Source of the DNA: Caldilinea sp. CFX5
GTDB lineage: Bacteria > Chloroflexota > Anaerolineae > Caldilineales > Caldilineaceae
Length of the DNA stretch: 64,000 nucleotides
Assembly (NCBI GenBank): GCA_021405325.1
Contig: QWII01000020.1
Location: 1 to 64,000, forward strand
Reading direction: 5' to 3'
Under the pieces are notes generated by a model, which saw only the letters and a program-made list of their open reading frames with translations, was not told where the DNA came from and did no database searches. Both the position numbers and the translations under genes were made by a program. Numbering within the stretch: the first letter of the stretch is position 1; every line of letters begins with the position of its first letter. This document shows, piece by piece, positions 34,044 through 42,028 of this stretch.

Positions 34044-35576
34044 ATGCAGCCGACTGCTCACGCTACTGCTCACACCGAGCGCACTTGCGCTCAGTTGTCG
34101 CCGTCATCTGCGCTAGGGATGCAGGCCGCCCGGTCGATACGCGGCCAGCGGTCAGTCCGTAGCGTCACACCGGGCATCACTGGGTTGATCCTCATCGTGC
34201 TGGGCGCGCTGGTGGCTGGCGCGGCCTTCCAACCAGTCGTGTCACGGGCGCAGAGTTGTTCTGCCAAAAAGATTCTCTTTGTCGGTTCGACGGCTCCCCT
34301 GGAAATACGCGATGAACCGTTGCGCATCTATCTCTTTGCCTTGGGCAACGAGGTAACAGTGCGCAGTGCGGCGGCTGTGCAGGCGGCGGACGCCAATGGC
34401 AAGGATTTAATTATCATTTCGGAATCGGTGGAATCGGTGCAGGTCAATACCAAATTGCGCGATGTGGCCGTACCCATTGTGACGTGGGAAGGCTGGCTCC
34501 AGGATGACTTCCAAATGACCGGGCCAACCGTCAACGTAGATTATGGTGAAAATCTACGCCAACAGAGCATCCAGATTATCAACCCGGATCACCCGCTGGC
34601 GGCCGGCTACACCGGCGTGGTGACAACCGTCACCAATGATCGCAATAAGTTCCAGTGGGGGCATCCTAATGGGAATGCTACCATTGTTGCCGTGGATGTC
34701 GCCAACGGCCAGAATGCCATGATCTATGCCTATGAAGCGGGTGCGGCGATGGTGGGGATGACGGCGCCGGCGCGACGCATCTTTATCCACAACGCCACCG
34801 GCCCGAATCTCAGCACCACCGGCTGGCGCCTTTTTGACGCTGCCGTTACATGGGCCGTGGGTTGCGGCGTCGCGCAACCGACAGCGACCCCTACCTTGCT
34901 CCCTACCACCTTCCCGACCCTGACGCCAACAGCGACGGCGACACAAGCCCCGATTGCCACGGCGACACCAACGGTTAGTTCACCACCGACCTCCGGCCCA
35001 ACGCCGACCGGCACACGCTTAACACCGACGCGAACGCCGACGGCGACGCGAACGCCGACGCCAACCAACACGCCACGCCCGGTTCGGTTAACGTTACAAA
35101 AACAGGACTATCTCTTTGTCGATGCCAATGAGGATGGTCTTGCCTCGCAGGGTGACACCCTGCTCTACGCCATCGAACTGCGTAGTGGCGACAGCCGGGC
35201 GCTTACCGGTGTCACCATCGACGATACGCCTGACAGCAATACGGTCCTGCTCACCGGAACCGTGCGCACTGATGCCGGCACAGTGATCACCGGCAACCAG
35301 CCAGGGGATCGCACCGTCATGGTGGATGTGGGTACGATGACAGAAAAACAGACGATCAAGGTTCTCTTTCAAGTACAGGTGCAATTTACCGGCAACCCGA
35401 CCCAGATCAATAATCAAGCGCAGGTGCGCTATACCCTTGAAGGGCCGGGCGGTCAGGGGCAGATCGCTTCGGATGACCCGGACACGCCGGTCGACAATGA
35501 TGTCACCATCACCCCTTTGGGCAACCCTGCCGGCCAGGGGTCACGGCGGCTTTTCTTGCCGCTGGTGGCAAAGTAA
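34044..35576 (+). CDS. Secreted protein with Thr/Pro linker and DUF11-like domain
   Basis: About 510 residues, predicted exported. A TM/signal segment GLILIVLGALVAGAAF lies about 45 residues in, followed by an Ala-Gln-Ser cleavage-like site. Residues about 70-275 form an alpha/beta domain (KKILFVGSTAPLEIRDEPL, then IITWEG-like strands) resembling class I glutamine-amidotransferase-like folds used extracellularly; this is a guess. A Thr/Pro linker (about 280-345) and a DUF11/SdrD-like beta domain (DYLFVDANEDGLASQGDTLLY) follow. The end RRLFLPLVAK resembles the FLPLV-type C-terminus frequent in Chloroflexota exported proteins. The start is ATG 34044 or GTG 34026. Confidence 0.7.
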   Translation: MQPTAHATAHTERTCAQLSPSSALGMQAARSIRGQRSVRSVTPGITGLILIVLGALVAGAAFQPVVSRAQSCSAKKILFVGSTAPLEIRDEPLRIYLFALGNEVTVRSAAAVQAADANGKDLIIISESVESVQVNTKLRDVAVPIVTWEGWLQDDFQMTGPTVNVDYGENLRQQSIQIINPDHPLAAGYTGVVTTVTNDRNKFQWGHPNGNATIVAVDVANGQNAMIYAYEAGAAMVGMTAPARRIFIHNATGPNLSTTGWRLFDAAVTWAVGCGVAQPTATPTLLPTTFPTLTPTATATQAPIATATPTVSSPPTSGPTPTGTRLTPTRTPTATRTPTPTNTPRPVRLTLQKQDYLFVDANEDGLASQGDTLLYAIELRSGDSRALTGVTIDDTPDSNTVLLTGTVRTDAGTVITGNQPGDRTVMVDVGTMTEKQTIKVLFQVQVQFTGNPTQINNQAQVRYTLEGPGGQGQIASDDPDTPVDNDVTITPLGNPAGQGSRRLFLPLVAK

Positions 35577-35656
35577 GGTAGATAGGTACACAGGTATCAT
35601 CGGCAAATCCCTATTTCTTGTCCTATTAACCTGTCTACCTATCTACCTATCTACCT
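35576..35656. repeat. GGTAGATAGGTA-word palindrome
   Basis: Left arm 35576-35595, right arm 35629-35656 (tandem CTACCTAT words). It overlaps the stop codon of the secreted protein by one base and lies where a terminator is expected. Confidence 0.8.
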
Positions 35657-35677
35657 TCATTTCCAATGGGAAGCAAT

Positions 35678-35707
35678 TTGACAGAAGCAAACGCTGTGTG
35701 ATACGCT
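35678..35707 (+). promoter_or_regulatory. Candidate promoter for the small ORF
   Basis: Perfect TTGACA (35678-35683), 18-nt spacer, weak -10 TACGCT (35702-35707). A plausible but imperfect promoter about 135 nt before the small ORF. Confidence 0.35.
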
Positions 35708-35842
35708 TGATAGTCGATTGGTCAATTTAGGAATCAATTGTCCATAACGAACAACAGCGGTCATCTTATTTTTTACAGCAACATAAGCAAACGTTACCGC
35801 CCTACCTGCGGTGCCAGCCGATCGGTCAAGGAGACGATCAAC

Positions 35843-35923
35843 ATGACGAAGATGCGAATCAAGTTCGCCGTTTTCAGCGAAATCGGAGTGCGTGATCAGG
35901 GGAGTGGTGCGTCTGCTGACTAA
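35843..35923 (+). CDS. Candidate 26-residue peptide gene
   Basis: Begins MTKMRIKFAV and ends GSGASAD, with AAGGAG at about 35828-35833 placed 9 nt before the ATG. An upstream TTGACA and an intrinsic terminator 28 nt after the stop frame it as a self-contained transcription unit. The peptide has a basic start and a Gly/Ser/Ala end. No family recognised. It could be a real small protein, an attenuation peptide, or a chance ORF within a small RNA. Confidence 0.4.
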   Translation: MTKMRIKFAVFSEIGVRDQGSGASAD

Positions 35924-35950
35924 TTGTTGCCGTCTGTAACCAGAAATGGC

Positions 35951-35990
35951 AGCCGCAGCGCATCCGGTCTGATGCCTGCGGCTTTTTTTT
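35951..35990 (+). terminator. Intrinsic terminator after the small ORF
   Basis: AGCCGCAGCGCATC pairs with GATGCCTGCGGCT (one mismatch) around CGGTCT, followed by T8. Strong Rho-independent terminator. It separates the small ORF from the exporter. Confidence 0.88.
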
Positions 35991-36083
35991 GCCTTGCCCA
36001 CACGGCTTATGCGTTTTGTGTGCAAGGGAGAAGGCGTAGGCATTGGCATTTGTCCAAGGGTCTACGTCTTTTTTATTGGCGCT

Positions 36084-36142
36084 GGTTGGTTCGGTAGTAC
36101 GGTGGTTTCGACAAGCTCAACCACCGTACTACCGAACCAACC
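36084..36142. repeat. Perfect 24-bp palindrome with conserved 11-nt loop (copy 2)
   Basis: Arms 36084-36107 and 36119-36142 are exact reverse complements. The loop 36108-36118 is TCGACAAGCTC. The arms share the GGTTGGTTCG word style of the copy at 12924 but not its sequence. It ends 35 nt before the exporter start. Confidence 0.93.
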
Positions 36143-36177
36143 AACGAGCTAACCAATCATTAGAAAGGATTCTCCCG

Positions 36178-38022
36178 ATGGTAGAGAGTATTGCAGTACA
36201 ACAACCGAATCTTGATCTCAAGCAGGTCGTGAGCGAAGCGGGCAAGCTGCGCAAAATCTGGCGCTTGATGACCGGCTATCATAACACCTATATTGGCGCA
36301 ACGGTCAGTCTGGGGTTGTCGGCCTTTGCCAACACCGGCACTTACCTGCTGATCCGTTACTTTATCGACACTTATCTGGGCGGCAATGGGGAAGCAGTGG
36401 CGTTGTGGCTGATCTTGCTGGGCTTTTTGAGTCTGGCAGCGGGACAGTCCTACTTCACCTTCCTGAGCCGCAAATTGGCGGCGCAGACAGCGGAAGGGGT
36501 AACGCGGCGACTACGCGAATATCTCTATGACCATGTGCAGCGATTGCCCTATCGCTATCATGACAAAATGCAGACCGGCGATCTGTTACAGCGCGCCACC
36601 TCTGATGTCGATGCCGTTCGCCGCTTCTTTGCCGACCAGGCGATTGAGAGCGGGCGCGTCCTGCTGCTCTTTGTGGTGAACTTTGCCGCCATCTGGTACA
36701 TCAACTGGCAGTTGGCGCTGATCTCGATCATCGTCATTCCGCCGATCCTGGTAGTCTCTTACTACTTCTTCCAGATGGTGGAGAAGCGCTACGAAGCCTA
36801 CCAGAATCAAGAGTCGAAGCTATCGACCGCCGTCCAGGAAAACCTGAGCGGCGTGCGGGTGGTCAAGGCGTTTGCCCGCCAAGGCTACGAAGCTGAGAAG
36901 TTCGACAAGATCAACTGGGACAAATATACGCTAGGCAAGCAACTGCTGCTGACCCATGCCACCTTTTGGCCGGTGACCGACATTATTTGTGGCGCTCAGA
37001 TGGTGGGTGGCTTTGCTTTTGCCGCCCTCATGGCGATTCGGGGCGACATCAGCGTGGGCGACTACCTGGCCTACGCCGGGTTGATTGTCTGGATCATCTT
37101 CCCTATGCGTAACCTGGGGCGGTTGATTGTGCAGATGTCCACCGGTTTGGTCTCGCTGGGGCGCATTGGCGAGGTGATCAAGGCCGATCGCGAGCCGATC
37201 AGCCGCGATGATTACCAGCCCAAGCAACCGTTGCGCGGCGAGTTGATCTTTAGCCATGTCGGCTTCCGCTACAATGATGAGGATGAGCCGGTGCTGCGTG
37301 ACATCTCCTTCCATTGCAAGCCGGGTCAGCGCATTGCGTTGCTGGGGCCGACGGGGTCGGGGAAGAGTTCGCTGGTCAACTTGCTGCCGCGCTTCTACGA
37401 TTACACCGACGGGCGCATTCTGCTCGACGGTGTGGATCTGAACAAGTATGACCGGCACTATCTGCGCAGTGAGATCGGCATTGTCGAGCAGGAGCCGTTC
37501 CTCTTCTCGCGCACCATTCGCGACAACATCACCTACGGCGTGAGTCGCCCAGGAAATCGCCCGGTGACGCAGGATGAGGTGGAGGCAGCGGCCAGTGCCG
37601 CGGCGATCCACGACGTGATTGTCAGCAAGTTCCCCCAGGGCTATGACACCTTGATCGGGGAACGAGGCATCACCTTGTCGGGTGGGCAGAAGCAGCGCAT
37701 TGCCATTGCCCGCACCCTGCTCAAAGATCCGCGCATTCTGATCATGGATGATTCCACCTCCGCCGTGGACACCGAGACCGAAGCGCTGATCCGCCAGGCG
37801 TTGCAAAATCTGATGCAGGGGCGCACGACCTTTATCATCGCCCACCGCATCCAGACCGTGATGGACGCCGACCTGATCCTGGTCTTCCACCAGGGCCACA
37901 TTGTCCAGCGGGGCAACCATGAACAGTTGCTGGCGCAAGAAGGCTTCTATCGGCGCATCTACGAGGCGCAAACGCGGATGGAGCAGGAGTTTGAGGCGCA
38001 GTTGAATGCGATGAATAACTAG
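36178..38022 (+). CDS. ABC exporter subunit with degenerate catalytic Glu
   Basis: A 614-residue ABC half-transporter: six-helix exporter domain at about 30-330 and an ATPase domain at about 350-610. Walker A is GPTGSGKSS (near residue 391), signature LSGGQKQR is canonical (near 499), and Walker B reads RILIMDDSTSAVD, with Asp in place of the catalytic Glu. This is the pattern of the degenerate-site partner in heterodimeric exporters such as TM287/288 and BmrCD. The start ATG at 36178 follows GAAAGGA. Its partner is the next gene. Substrate unknown: lipid, drug or peptide. Confidence 0.92.
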   Translation: MVESIAVQQPNLDLKQVVSEAGKLRKIWRLMTGYHNTYIGATVSLGLSAFANTGTYLLIRYFIDTYLGGNGEAVALWLILLGFLSLAAGQSYFTFLSRKLAAQTAEGVTRRLREYLYDHVQRLPYRYHDKMQTGDLLQRATSDVDAVRRFFADQAIESGRVLLLFVVNFAAIWYINWQLALISIIVIPPILVVSYYFFQMVEKRYEAYQNQESKLSTAVQENLSGVRVVKAFARQGYEAEKFDKINWDKYTLGKQLLLTHATFWPVTDIICGAQMVGGFAFAALMAIRGDISVGDYLAYAGLIVWIIFPMRNLGRLIVQMSTGLVSLGRIGEVIKADREPISRDDYQPKQPLRGELIFSHVGFRYNDEDEPVLRDISFHCKPGQRIALLGPTGSGKSSLVNLLPRFYDYTDGRILLDGVDLNKYDRHYLRSEIGIVEQEPFLFSRTIRDNITYGVSRPGNRPVTQDEVEAAASAAAIHDVIVSKFPQGYDTLIGERGITLSGGQKQRIAIARTLLKDPRILIMDDSTSAVDTETEALIRQALQNLMQGRTTFIIAHRIQTVMDADLILVFHQGHIVQRGNHEQLLAQEGFYRRIYEAQTRMEQEFEAQLNAMNN

Positions 38023-38102
38023 GACAGTAAGGCAGTAGATCAGTAAGTCAGTAAGTCAGTATAAACTGTCCCACTGTCCCGCTGTCTTACTGTCTTACTG
38101 TC
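38023..38102. repeat. CAGTAAG-word palindrome between the exporter genes
   Basis: Left arm 38023-38060 is built of CAGTAAG and GTCAGTA words. Right arm 38065-38102 is built of ACTGTCCC and CTGTCTTA words. The arms pair in several registers around a tiny loop. The same word family occurs at 9331-9440. It lies between two genes that should be co-expressed, so it may tune their ratio rather than end transcription. Confidence 0.85.
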
Positions 38103-38134
38103 TCTATCACAGTATACCAAGGAGAATTTTCATC

Positions 38135-39985
38135 ATGTCCAACATGATTGAATTTGAAGAAGAAGAGTTCACTACCCAATTTAACGGGAAGACGGTGCTG
38201 CGCATTTTGCAGCAGTTGCGGCCCTACTGGCGTTGGGTAGCGGGTTTTCTAATCGCAGTGCTGGCGGTCTCCTTTTTGGAGTCCTACTTCACCTATCTGA
38301 GTAAACGGATCATCGACGAAGCCATTGTGGCGCGCAATGTGAGTGCGCTCTGGGATCTGCTGACCATCTATGGCGGGTTGATCCTGGTGCAGGCGGTGGC
38401 GGTCTTTGGCTTTATCTATATCACCGGGTTGTTGGGCGAGCGGGTGCGCTATGATCTGCGGCGCACCATGTTTAATCATCTACAGCGGCTGTCGCTTTCG
38501 TATTACAACCGCACGCCCGTCGGCTGGATTATGTCGCGCGTTACGTCGGACACAGACCGGCTCTCCGATCTAGTGACTTGGGGCTTGCTGGATGTGACCT
38601 GGGGCACGATGAACATCATCGCGGCGGTCTACTTTATGTCGCTGATCAACTGGCGGCTGGCGATCCTGGTCTTCTTGCTCATCCCGGTGATTGTGGTGAT
38701 AGCCGTGCAGTTCAAGAAGCGCATCATCGGCGAATATCGCACGGTGCGCAAGATCAATTCCAAGATCACCGGCGCTTATAATGAGACGATCACCGGTGTG
38801 CGCGTGATCAAAGCGTTGAACCGGGAAGAGCGCAACCTAAGCGAGTTCAGCGACCTGACCGGCAACATGTATCAGGCCAGCTATCGCGCGGCGTGGCTGT
38901 CCGGTCTCTTCCTGCCGGTGGTGCAGATGATTAGCTCCATCGGCGTGGTGCTGATTGTCTGGTACAGCGGCAGCGCGACTGTCACCAACAGCGTCGTGGG
39001 CGAGATCAGCGTTGGCGGCATTCAGGCGTTCATTTCCTATGTGGTCTTCATGCTCTGGCCGATCCAGGAGATGGCGCGTGTCTATGCTGAAATGCAACAG
39101 GCCATTGCCTCCGGCGAACGCATCTTCTCGCTGATCGACGCCCAGCCGGACATTGTGGATCGACCGGGCGCGCAAGAAATCGATACCTTGCGGGGCGACA
39201 TTGTCTTTGACCATGTTGACTTCTACTACATGGATAACGAGCCGGTGTTGTCCGATTTCACCCTGCATATCAAGCAAGGCGAAACGATTGCGCTGGTCGG
39301 GCCGACGGGTGGCGGCAAGTCAACGATTGTCAACCTGCTCTGTCGCTTCTTTGAACCGAAGCAGGGGACGATTACGATCAACAATCATGACTATACGCAG
39401 TTGACCCAGCAGACGATCCAGTCGCGCATTGGCATGGTCTTGCAGACGCCCCATCTCTTCTCCGGCACCATCCGCGACAATATTCGCTATGGTCGCTTAG
39501 ACGCCACCGATGGCGAGATCGAAGAAGCGGCGCGCATGGTCGGCGCCCATGAGTTCATTCTGGCGTTGGAAAAGGGCTACGATGAAGAAGTTGGCGAAGG
39601 CGGCGTCTTGCTCTCGGTCGGGCAGAAGCAGTTGCTCAGTCTGGCCCGCGCCATCCTGGCCCGCCCCGACATCTTTATCATGGACGAGGCGACCAGTTCC
39701 ATCGACACGCTGACTGAAGGGCTGATTCAGCGGGGCATGGACAAGTTGATGCAAGGACGCACCAGCTTTATCATCGCCCACCGCCTTTCGACCATTCGCA
39801 ATGCCGACCGCATTCTGGTCATCGAAAATGGTCGCATTGCCGAGATGGGCAACCACCACGAACTGTTGCGCCAACGCGGTCACTACTACCGGCTCTACAC
39901 CCAACAGTTCCGCCAGGAAGTGATTGAACAGGTCGATCTGTGGGAGACGGATGAGGTTAAGAGCGCTTTGGCCAATCTGAATTAA
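38135..39985 (+). CDS. ABC exporter subunit with degenerate signature motif
   Basis: A 616-residue partner of the previous gene with the same TM-plus-ATPase layout. Walker A is GPTGGGKST (near residue 388), Walker B IFIMDEATSSID keeps the catalytic Glu, but the signature reads LSVGQKQ instead of LSGGQ. Together the pair would have one consensus and one degenerate ATP site, the known asymmetric arrangement. The N-terminus is acidic (EFEEEEFTTQF). Ribosome binding site AAGGAGAA lies about 12 nt before the ATG. Confidence 0.92.
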   Translation: MSNMIEFEEEEFTTQFNGKTVLRILQQLRPYWRWVAGFLIAVLAVSFLESYFTYLSKRIIDEAIVARNVSALWDLLTIYGGLILVQAVAVFGFIYITGLLGERVRYDLRRTMFNHLQRLSLSYYNRTPVGWIMSRVTSDTDRLSDLVTWGLLDVTWGTMNIIAAVYFMSLINWRLAILVFLLIPVIVVIAVQFKKRIIGEYRTVRKINSKITGAYNETITGVRVIKALNREERNLSEFSDLTGNMYQASYRAAWLSGLFLPVVQMISSIGVVLIVWYSGSATVTNSVVGEISVGGIQAFISYVVFMLWPIQEMARVYAEMQQAIASGERIFSLIDAQPDIVDRPGAQEIDTLRGDIVFDHVDFYYMDNEPVLSDFTLHIKQGETIALVGPTGGGKSTIVNLLCRFFEPKQGTITINNHDYTQLTQQTIQSRIGMVLQTPHLFSGTIRDNIRYGRLDATDGEIEEAARMVGAHEFILALEKGYDEEVGEGGVLLSVGQKQLLSLARAILARPDIFIMDEATSSIDTLTEGLIQRGMDKLMQGRTSFIIAHRLSTIRNADRILVIENGRIAEMGNHHELLRQRGHYYRLYTQQFRQEVIEQVDLWETDEVKSALANLN

Positions 39986-40000
39986 GCGGTCATGCACCGT

Positions 40001-40049
40001 GTTGCGTGTTGCGTTCCCTTCGACAGGCTCAGGGAACGCAACACGCAAC
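40001..40049. repeat. Perfect 19-bp palindrome with conserved 11-nt loop (copy 3)
   Basis: Arms 40001-40019 and 40031-40049 (GTTGCGTGTTGCGTTCCCT and complement). The loop 40020-40030 is TCGACAGGCTC. A weaker CCGTG/CACGG pair extends the stem outward. Confidence 0.92.
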
Positions 40050-40130
40050 ACGCAGCACGGCGTCTACAATTCTCTTAACCAAAGCCAGGAAATTTGATAA
40101 CATCCTGTAACACAACGCTTAACAAAGCTC

Positions 40131-40139
40131 TGCTACAAT
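40131..40139 (+). promoter_or_regulatory. Extended -10 promoter of a candidate small RNA
   Basis: TGCTACAAT is a TGn-TACAAT extended -10 element. No good -35 was found (TTGATA at 40094 is too far upstream). Transcription would begin near 40146. Confidence 0.4.
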
Positions 40140-40145
40140 TGTTTC

Positions 40146-40307
40146 AGACCAACGGTAAGAATTGTCTCTTGGCCTTGGTTCGGATGGCGGACGTGATGGT
40201 GCATGTGAAGATTGTAGCGTAGGCGCCGGCCATCCCCAACAAGACCGAATAGGCACTTATAGGAAAGCGGGACGCTTGCTACGAAGAAACAAGCCGTCCC
40301 GCTTTTC
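40146..40307 (+). ncRNA. Candidate small non-coding RNA, about 160 nt
   Basis: The segment lies between an extended -10 element and a strong intrinsic terminator, has no ORF with a ribosome binding site, and folds into a long hairpin: CTTGGTTCGGATGGC (about 40172-40190) pairs with GCCATCCCCAACAAG (about 40228-40242). Size and rod-like fold would suit a 6S-type RNA, but I see no diagnostic 6S, SRP or RNase P sequence, so the family is open. It is convergent with hisE, whose transcript would run into the same terminator. Confidence 0.4.
40264..40307 (+). terminator. Intrinsic terminator between the candidate RNA and hisE
   Basis: AAAGCGGGACG and CTTG pair with CAAG and CGTCCCGCTTT around an A-rich loop, followed by a T-rich stretch. 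Near-perfect stem; works best for the plus strand but may also end the minus-strand his transcript. Confidence 0.88.
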
Positions 40308-40324
40308 TATTCCAGGCGCGTCTG

Positions 40325-40606
40325 TCATTTATGCCGGCGCGCCAATTCCGCTTCAATCTGCGACCAAGAGAGATCCCGTTGCGCCAGCAGCACCATACAA
40401 TGATAAACCAGATCGGACATCTCATAGATCACCCGATCATCGCCTTCCCCCTTGGCGGCAATAATCACCTCCACCGCCTCCTCGCCAATCTTTTTACAGA
40501 TCTCATTCTCGCCCATTGTAAAAAGCTTGGCCGTATACGACCCCGGCGGCGGATTTTCCTTCCGCTGTTGAATCGTCTCAAACAATGATTGCAATACAGT
40601 TGACAT
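40325..40606 (-). CDS. hisE: Phosphoribosyl-ATP pyrophosphatase
   Basis: Second step of histidine synthesis: hydrolyses PR-ATP to PR-AMP. 93 residues. The MazG-like metal-binding pattern is visible in [17 protein letters not shown] and [19 protein letters not shown] start it at the ATG at 40606; a longer frame reaching 40807 would overlap hisI and lacks family sequence. Last gene of the minus-strand his run, separated from hisI by about 110 nt that contain GGTTCGTTTGCT direct repeats (40613-40665). Confidence 0.95.
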   Translation of the reverse strand: MSTVLQSLFETIQQRKENPPPGSYTAKLFTMGENEICKKIGEEAVEVIIAAKGEGDDRVIYEMSDLVYHCMVLLAQRDLSWSQIEAELARRHK

Positions 40607-40715
40607 AATTGGTTCGTTTGCTAGTTGGTTGGTTCGTTTGCTGGTTGATTCGTTGGTTACTGCGGGACAATATGCTACACAAGTTTGCTTATATAGATCA
40701 CCGCTCAAGGCGCGG

Positions 40716-41069
40716 TCAAATCCGCTCCTGTCCCGAATCCGCTGTTGTGGTGCGAAAGAAGCAACTGACCGCCCCCGTGTGGCAGGCCGGACCAGCCGCC
40801 TCCACACGAATCAACAGCGTGTCGCCATCACAATCGACACTGATGTCGATCACCTTCTGCGTGTTGCCGCTCGTTGCGCCCTTGTGCCAAAACTCCTGGC
40901 GGCTGCGGCTCCAAAAAACCGTCTCGCCGATGGACAGTGTGCGTTGCAAACTCTCGGCATTCATCCAGGCCATCATCAAGATCTGATGGGTGCGGGCATC
41001 TTGTACAATGGCCGGCACTAAGCCCGCTTCATTATATTTTACCAGGGCGGTTAACTCTTGCGTAGTCAT
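40716..41069 (-). CDS. hisI: Phosphoribosyl-AMP cyclohydrolase
   Basis: Third step of histidine synthesis: opens the adenine ring of PR-AMP. 117 residues with [19 protein letters not shown], the family hallmark, and [12 protein letters not shown] followed by [13 protein letters not shown], supplying the metal-binding Asp and Cys residues. Stand-alone form, not fused to HisE. 33 nt downstream of hisF in the transcript direction. Confidence 0.95.
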   Translation of the reverse strand: MTTQELTALVKYNEAGLVPAIVQDARTHQILMMAWMNAESLQRTLSIGETVFWSRSRQEFWHKGATSGNTQKVIDISVDCDGDTLLIRVEAAGPACHTGAVSCFFRTTTADSGQERI

Positions 41070-41102
41070 TACACAACCGATTTCGTTTGGGAACAGGCGC
41101 TA

Positions 41103-41897
41103 TCACAACAATTCCAGCGGCATCCGCACCGGCACCCCGGCCTGCGCCACCGCTTCCTTCACCTGCAAAATGCTCAATTCCTTGAAGTGGAAGAGACTGG
41201 CGGCCAGCGCCGCCGCCGCGCCCCCTTCGGTCAATGCCGCCGTAAAATCCTCGGCGCGGCCGGCCCCCCCACTGGCAATCACTGGAATATTCACCGCCGA
41301 ACTAATGGCACGCGTCAAGGCAACATCATAGCCTTCTTTCGTGCCGTCGCCATCCATGGAGGTCAGCAAGATTTCCCCGGCGCCGCGCCGTTCCGCTTCT
41401 TTGGCCCAAGTCACCGCATCCAGCCCCGTGTTGATCCGACCGCCATTGACATAAACATCCCACCCTTCGCCTCGCTCGGCAAGGTCTTGCCCCTGGCGGC
41501 GACGGGCGTCAATGGCGACGACAATACACTGGCTGCCAAAGCGTTTGGCGCTTTCGGTGATCAACTGCGGGTCGCGCACGGCAGCGCTGTTGATGCTCAC
41601 CTTGTCGGCGCCGGCCAGCAACAATGCGCGCATATCTTCCACTGTGCGAATCCCGCCGCCGACGGTAAAGGGAATAAAAACCGTATCCGCCACCCGACGC
41701 ACCACATCGATCATGGTGTTGCGCGCCTCATGGGTGGCGGTAATATCGAGAAAGACCAGTTCGTCGGCGCCCTCCTGGTCATAGATCTTGGCCTGCGCCA
41801 CCGGGTCGCCGGCATCGACCAGATCGACGAAATTTACCCCCTTGACCACGCGCCCATCTTTGACATCCAGGCAAGGGATAATGCGTTTGGCAAGCAT
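41103..41897 (-). CDS. hisF: Imidazole glycerol phosphate synthase subunit HisF
   Basis: Cyclase subunit that, with ammonia from HisH, makes imidazole glycerol phosphate and AICAR. 264 residues, TIM barrel. Catalytic Asp residues are in the standard places: [19 protein letters not shown] at the N-terminus (Asp11) and [12 protein letters not shown] (Asp130 equivalent). Phosphate-binding TVGGGIRT and ASGGAG are also intact. This contrasts with the altered HisA encoded just upstream. Confidence 0.97.
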   Translation of the reverse strand: MLAKRIIPCLDVKDGRVVKGVNFVDLVDAGDPVAQAKIYDQEGADELVFLDITATHEARNTMIDVVRRVADTVFIPFTVGGGIRTVEDMRALLLAGADKVSINSAAVRDPQLITESAKRFGSQCIVVAIDARRRQGQDLAERGEGWDVYVNGGRINTGLDAVTWAKEAERRGAGEILLTSMDGDGTKEGYDVALTRAISSAVNIPVIASGGAGRAEDFTAALTEGGAAAALAASLFHFKELSILQVKEAVAQAGVPVRMPLELL

Positions 41898-41913
41898 GAA
41901 CCCACTCTTTTGT

Positions 41914-41993
41914 TAGGAGATTGAGAGATTGAGAGATAAAGAGATTGAGAGATTACGTCTTAATCTCTTTATCTCTTTATCTCTCAATCTCCT
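41914..41993. repeat. GAGATTGAGA-word palindrome between hisA-nudix and hisF
   Basis: Left half 41914-41955 repeats GGAGATTGAGAGATT; right half 41960-41993 repeats AATCTCTTTATCTC. They pair in several registers around CGTC. A short direct repeat (CAGAAAGCTC, three copies at 41994-42032) follows. Same word family as 23503-23570. Confidence 0.85.
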
Positions 41994-42028
41994 ACAGAAA
42001 GCTCACTCAGAAAGCTCCTACAGAAAGC

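Larger units (their letters stand above)
35577..36177. other. 600-nt interval before the ABC exporter
   Basis: Contains in order: the palindrome to 35656, a promoter-like pair, a small ORF (35843-35923), an intrinsic terminator (35951-35990), and the loop-conserved palindrome 36084-36142 just before the exporter start. An in-frame TTG at 36043 would extend the first exporter gene through that palindrome and is rejected. Confidence 0.6.

Noticed and set aside
36043..36177. Upstream extension of the first exporter gene from TTG 36043
   Set aside because: It would translate the palindrome at 36084-36142; ATG 36178 has a ribosome binding site and the family N-terminus.
36178..39985. ABC pair as the dedicated lasso exporter
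   Set aside because: About 10 kb away, with unrelated genes and terminators between; kept only as a weak possibility.
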